Positions 61,546 to 64,000 of a DNA stretch of 64,000 nucleotides are shown piece after piece. Position 1 is the stretch's first letter; every line of letters begins with the position of its first letter. Source of the stretch: Pseudomonas sp. ATCC PTA-122608 (GTDB taxonomy: Bacteria > Pseudomonadota > Gammaproteobacteria > Pseudomonadales > Pseudomonadaceae); the NCBI RefSeq assembly GCF_001952855.1, contig NZ_LPNO01000055.1:136697-200696 (forward strand). Direction: 5' to 3'. The notes under the pieces were generated by a model that was not told the DNA's origin, did no database searches, and worked only from the letters and a program-made list of their open reading frames with translations. The position numbers were made by a program, and so were the translations under genes.

Positions 61546-62472
61546 TCATACAGACCCCAACCCTTTCAATAGACGCTTCAACGCATCACGTTCAGCCTCG
61601 GTGCCGCTGCTGAGGATCTGTCGCGCCTGGTGTTCGATCTGCGCCACCGACGGCAGCGGCAGGTTCAAATGCTCCGGCAAAATCTCGTCGCCACTGCTGA
61701 CCAACAGGGCAAAGTGAATCACGTTCTCCAACTCCCGGGTGTTTCCCGGCCAGGTGTGATGCTCCAACACGCGCTGGGCCTCGTCGCTGATCAGCGGCAC
61801 CGGCAGGTCGAGGCGCTGGCTGTAGATGCCAAGGAAATACTCGGCCAGTGACAGGATATCGCCCACCCGCTCGCGCAGTGCCGGCAACTCCAACTGGCCT
61901 TCGCTGAGGTAATGGAACAAGCGCTCGTGAAACTTGCCGGCCGCTACGGCCTGGGCGAGGTCGATACTGGTGGCCGCCACCAGCCGCACATCCACCGGGC
62001 TTGGCTGATGGGCCCCGACGCGAGTGACTTCGTGGTTTTCCAACGCCGCCAGCAACTTGACCTGGATCGGCAACGGCAGGTCGCCGATTTCATCCAGGTA
62101 CAACGTGCCGCCGTTGGCCGAGCCAAACCAGCCGGCACGGCTACTGGCTGCACCGCTGTGGCTGCCTGCGGCATAGCCGAACAACTCGGCGTCGGCGTAA
62201 GTCGGGCTGATGGCGCCGCAATTGACCGAGACAAACAAACCGGTACGGTCGCTGCCACGGTGAATATGCCGCGCGAGCAATTCCTTGCCGCTGCCGGTTT
62301 CACCGCGGATCAACACGGGCAAAGCACGGGGGGCGAGGTTTTCGAGGTCTTCGCGCAGTTGCCGCGAACGTGGGTCGACAAATACCAGCGCCTTGGCACG
62401 AATGCTCAGGGGGCTTTTTTCGGCGTCGGGGAAGGTCAGCAGGGGCTGACCGAAGGTTTCATGCAGGCTCAT
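61546..62472 (-). CDS. sigma-54 activator-type AAA+ protein with altered GAFTGA loop
   Basis: A 308-residue AAA+ protein of the enhancer-binding family: Walker A GETGSGKE (57-64), Walker B LDEIGD (126-131) and the C-terminal AAA lid. The usual GAFTGA loop, which touches sigma-54, is replaced by GSHSGA (103-108), although its surroundings (ELFGYAAGSHSGA and GGTLYLDEIG) are intact. It has no receiver, GAF or other sensor domain at the N-terminus and no clear Fis-type helix-turn-helix at the C-terminus. It may be related to SfnR (sulfone use). Start at 62472: GGGAG lies 6 bases before it. Confidence 0.8.
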   Translation of the reverse strand: MSLHETFGQPLLTFPDAEKSPLSIRAKALVFVDPRSRQLREDLENLAPRALPVLIRGETGSGKELLARHIHRGSDRTGLFVSVNCGAISPTYADAELFGYAAGSHSGAASSRAGWFGSANGGTLYLDEIGDLPLPIQVKLLAALENHEVTRVGAHQPSPVDVRLVAATSIDLAQAVAAGKFHERLFHYLSEGQLELPALRERVGDILSLAEYFLGIYSQRLDLPVPLISDEAQRVLEHHTWPGNTRELENVIHFALLVSSGDEILPEHLNLPLPSVAQIEHQARQILSSGTEAERDALKRLLKGLGSV

Positions 62473-62520
62473 GGCAGACTCCCGCCCCATCCACGAAGGG
62501 GAAGGGGCGTTTAAAAAATT

Positions 62521-63102
62521 TTATGCACGGCGCCGGGAGTGATGTTCCAGGCGATTTTGCAGGCGATAGAGGTAGGCGAAACCCTGTTCCCAGCGTTGAT
62601 GGCCGGACTTCACGTTGATATGCCCGGCCCCTGCGAGAATCCCCGCTTCGGCGCCCCAGTTACGCGCCAGTTCCAGGGCGCGGGTGGCGCTGACGGCGCT
62701 GTCGTTGTCGGAGCTGACGACCTGGCTTGGGAACGGCAGCAGGTCACTGGGGATGGGCGCAAAGTTACGCAGGGCGGGAGCGCAGGCAGGGCGTTCGACA
62801 TCGGCCGGGGCCACCAGCAGAGCGCCGCGTACCTGACGCAGGAACTGCACCGGTGCGGTGGCGGCCCAATGGGCGACGGTGATGCAGCCCAGGCTGTGGG
62901 CGATCAGAATCACCGGGGTGCTGTCGGCGGCGATGGCTTCGGCCAGGGCAGCCACCCAGTCTTCGCGGCGCGGGGTGAGCCAGTCGGCCTGCTCCACGCG
63001 CGCGCTGTTGGGCAGGCTGTTCTGCCAATGACTTTGCCAATGATCTTCTGGCGATCCTTGCCAGCCCGGCACGATCAGATAACGAATCGACTCGCTGTGC
63101 AT
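62521..63102 (-). CDS. RBBP9/YdeN-family alpha/beta hydrolase
   Basis: A 193-residue hydrolase of the RBBP9 family with nucleophile S70 (IAHSLGC), acid D132 or D134 (SSDNDSAVS) and H161 (GAGHINVKSG). Relatives are serine hydrolases of unknown natural substrate. It is upstream of the AAA+ protein gene on the same strand, 48 bases away, and could be the promoter-proximal gene of the pair. Confidence 0.85.
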   Translation of the reverse strand: MHSESIRYLIVPGWQGSPEDHWQSHWQNSLPNSARVEQADWLTPRREDWVAALAEAIAADSTPVILIAHSLGCITVAHWAATAPVQFLRQVRGALLVAPADVERPACAPALRNFAPIPSDLLPFPSQVVSSDNDSAVSATRALELARNWGAEAGILAGAGHINVKSGHQRWEQGFAYLYRLQNRLEHHSRRRA

Positions 63103-63209
63103 GGGTGTGCCCTCCTGCAGCGTTTAACGTTGTGGGTCAGTATAGGCACGGGGTATATATTCGTTAAGGAATAAGAAGCTATTTATTAATAACCAAAATG
63201 GTTGTTTTA

Positions 63210-63241
63210 GGGGGGGTGGGGGGGATTTAGGGGGTTGGGGG
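63210..63241 (+). other. four-run G-quadruplex-type motif
   Basis: Four runs of 7, 7, 5 and 5 G with short spacers: G7, T, G7, ATTTA, G5, TT, G5. The loops of 1, 5 and 2 bases are ideal for a stable G-quadruplex. It lies about 108 bases upstream of the hydrolase gene, and just before the inverted repeat. The G strand is plus, the template strand for that gene. Confidence 0.7.
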
Positions 63242-63257
63242 TACATATCCGTTATTT

Positions 63258-63552
63258 AGGTAACGGCTTCGATTGGTTCCGCTCTTACAGCGGCTCACTT
63301 TTGAAAAGCGCAAAAGTAAGCAAAACGCTCTTGCCCCACCACTCGGCACCTCGCTTGGGCTCGGTGTGCCCGCACTCCGGCAGCACGAAGCGGGCCGCCG
63401 CGACGGGGCGTCCCTGCCCCGTCGCGGCTAAACCGGCGTCCTGCCGGTTTACCCGCTCCGTACTGCCTGCGTTCGGCCAGCGTGGTTTAACGGGGCGCCT
63501 AAGATCAAGATCAAAAGCAGATCAAGGGCACAGCGGCCTACAGGCCGGCTTG
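63258..63552. repeat. left arm of long imperfect inverted repeat
   Basis: This arm begins AGGTAACGGC and matches, in reverse complement, the arm at 63717-64000, with scattered mismatches. Shared blocks include GGTTCCGCTCTTACAGCGG, CACTTTTGAAAAGCGCAAAA, CTAAACCGGCGTCCTGCCGG and AAAAGCAGATCAAG. It has stop codons in several frames and no plausible gene. Confidence 0.9.
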
Positions 63553-63609
63553 AGTGTGGTGAAGCAACAGCAACAGCAAAATCAGAAGCTAAAGCGGGCA
63601 CGGTTCAAA

Positions 63610-63710
63610 TGTGGGAGCGGGCTTGCTCGCGAAGGTCGTTAACGATGACGCTGGCATCCTGGATGAACGCGGCGGTCTCAGGTTTTTCGCGAGCAAGCTC
63701 GCTCCTACAG
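63610..63710. repeat. hybrid REP pair in the centre of the inverted repeat
   Basis: The left arm is of the GCGGGCTTGCTCGC type, the right arm of the GCGAGCAAGCTCGC type, so a mixed REPIN. The spacer has GGTCGTTAACGATGACGC of the second type. It sits exactly in the middle of the long inverted repeat. Confidence 0.9.
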
Positions 63711-63716
63711 AGAAGG

Positions 63717-64000
63717 AAGCCGGCCGGGAGGCCGCTGTGCTCTTGATCTGCTTTTGATCTGACTGCCCCATTCAGCCCGAGGCCGAACGCAGGTATTGCG
63801 GAGCGGGTAAACCGGCAGGACGCCGGTTTAGCCGCGCCGGGCCATGGATGGCCCGTCGCGGCGGCCCGCGGAGTAATGCCGGAGTGAGGGAACACCGAGC
63901 CTAGGCGAGGTGCCGACAGGCGGGGCAGAGCGTTTTGGTTACTTTTGCGCTTTTCAAAAGTGACCCGCTGTAAGAGCGGAACCCTAGGTGGCCGTTACCT
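63717..64000. repeat. right arm of long imperfect inverted repeat (runs off the window)
   Basis: Reverse complement of the left arm, ending GCCGTTACCT at the last base of the window. The left arm continues upstream with ATTTAGG, so the right arm may go on beyond the window. The two arms differ by point changes and short indels, so they have diverged. Confidence 0.88.

Noticed and set aside
63235..63895. Arg/Ala/Pro-rich reading frames of about 60-135 codons on both strands
   Set aside because: They lie inside the long inverted repeat and REP unit. Similar frames occur wherever such repeats occur and are not proteins.
1..64000. tRNA or rRNA genes, CRISPR arrays, prophage or insertion-sequence genes
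   Set aside because: I saw no cloverleaf-like sequence, no regular direct repeats with unique spacers and no transposase or integrase. Repeats here are REP-type only.

Overview
The window is chromosomal DNA of a fluorescent Pseudomonas, most likely the P. fluorescens group. The conserved block nudE / yrfG / lysM, then pckA, hslO, hslR, rimABK, envZ-ompR, tex, thioesterase and gshA, is in the order known for that genus. GC is high and uniform, and the gaps carry about sixteen REP elements of Pseudomonas type (core GCGGGCTTGCTCGC or GCGAGCTTGCTCGC). I see no rRNA, tRNA, CRISPR array, prophage, transposase or integrase.

Layout. 1-11.7 kb: nucleotide hydrolases, a BON-LysM protein, a LysR regulator with fdhD and a YdeP-type molybdopterin oxidoreductase, a glycine-zipper protein, a hot-dog thioesterase, an M15 peptidase, a short RecQ paralogue, a YhfG-Fic toxin-antitoxin pair and a DUF1493 protein. 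11.7-26.1 kb: housekeeping core, with an EamA transporter, PEP carboxykinase, Hsp33, a PAP2 phosphatase, Hsp15, the rimA-rimB-rimK ribosome-modification operon, EnvZ/OmpR, Tex, a PaaI-like thioesterase and glutamate-cysteine ligase. 26.2-48 kb: a sulfur-acquisition region, with tauABCD, a GSH-independent aldo-keto reductase, an OprD porin, BetT, serine acetyltransferase EpsC, D-cysteine desulfhydrase with the cystine transporter tcyJLN, a two-module protein of unknown function, two SfnB-like flavoproteins, an SnaA/DszA-type FMN monooxygenase, metQNI and a methyltransferase. 48-57 kb: a GH101-like hydrolase, the triABC efflux operon with two adaptor lipoproteins, and an AAA ATPase. 57-63 kb: a polar amino-acid ABC transporter, an orphan MetQ, an AAA+ enhancer-binding-like protein with an altered GAFTGA loop, and an RBBP9-like hydrolase. 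63.2-64 kb: a non-coding G-quadruplex motif and a long imperfect inverted repeat cut by the window edge.

How the genes fit together. From 26 to 48 kb, and again at 57-63 kb, most genes import sulfur compounds (taurine, cystine, methionine) or release sulfur from them (TauD, DcyD, SfnB, the FMN monooxygenase), while EpsC makes O-acetylserine, the acceptor for sulfide. Several of these units begin with AT-rich upstream DNA and a similar -10-like element, which suggests shared control by sulfur limitation (CysB-type; inferred).

The less familiar items are a probable antisense-strand small RNA at about 5.9-6.0 kb, a short upstream ORF coupled to sfnB, a bimodular protein with internally repeated domains, a minimal AAA+ activator with no visible DNA-binding domain, REPIN-type REP pairs that replace terminators in convergent gaps and even supply stop codons, and the G-run / inverted-repeat structure at the right end. 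No single feature proves a new system. The sulfur region with its unexplained members is the best candidate for further work.
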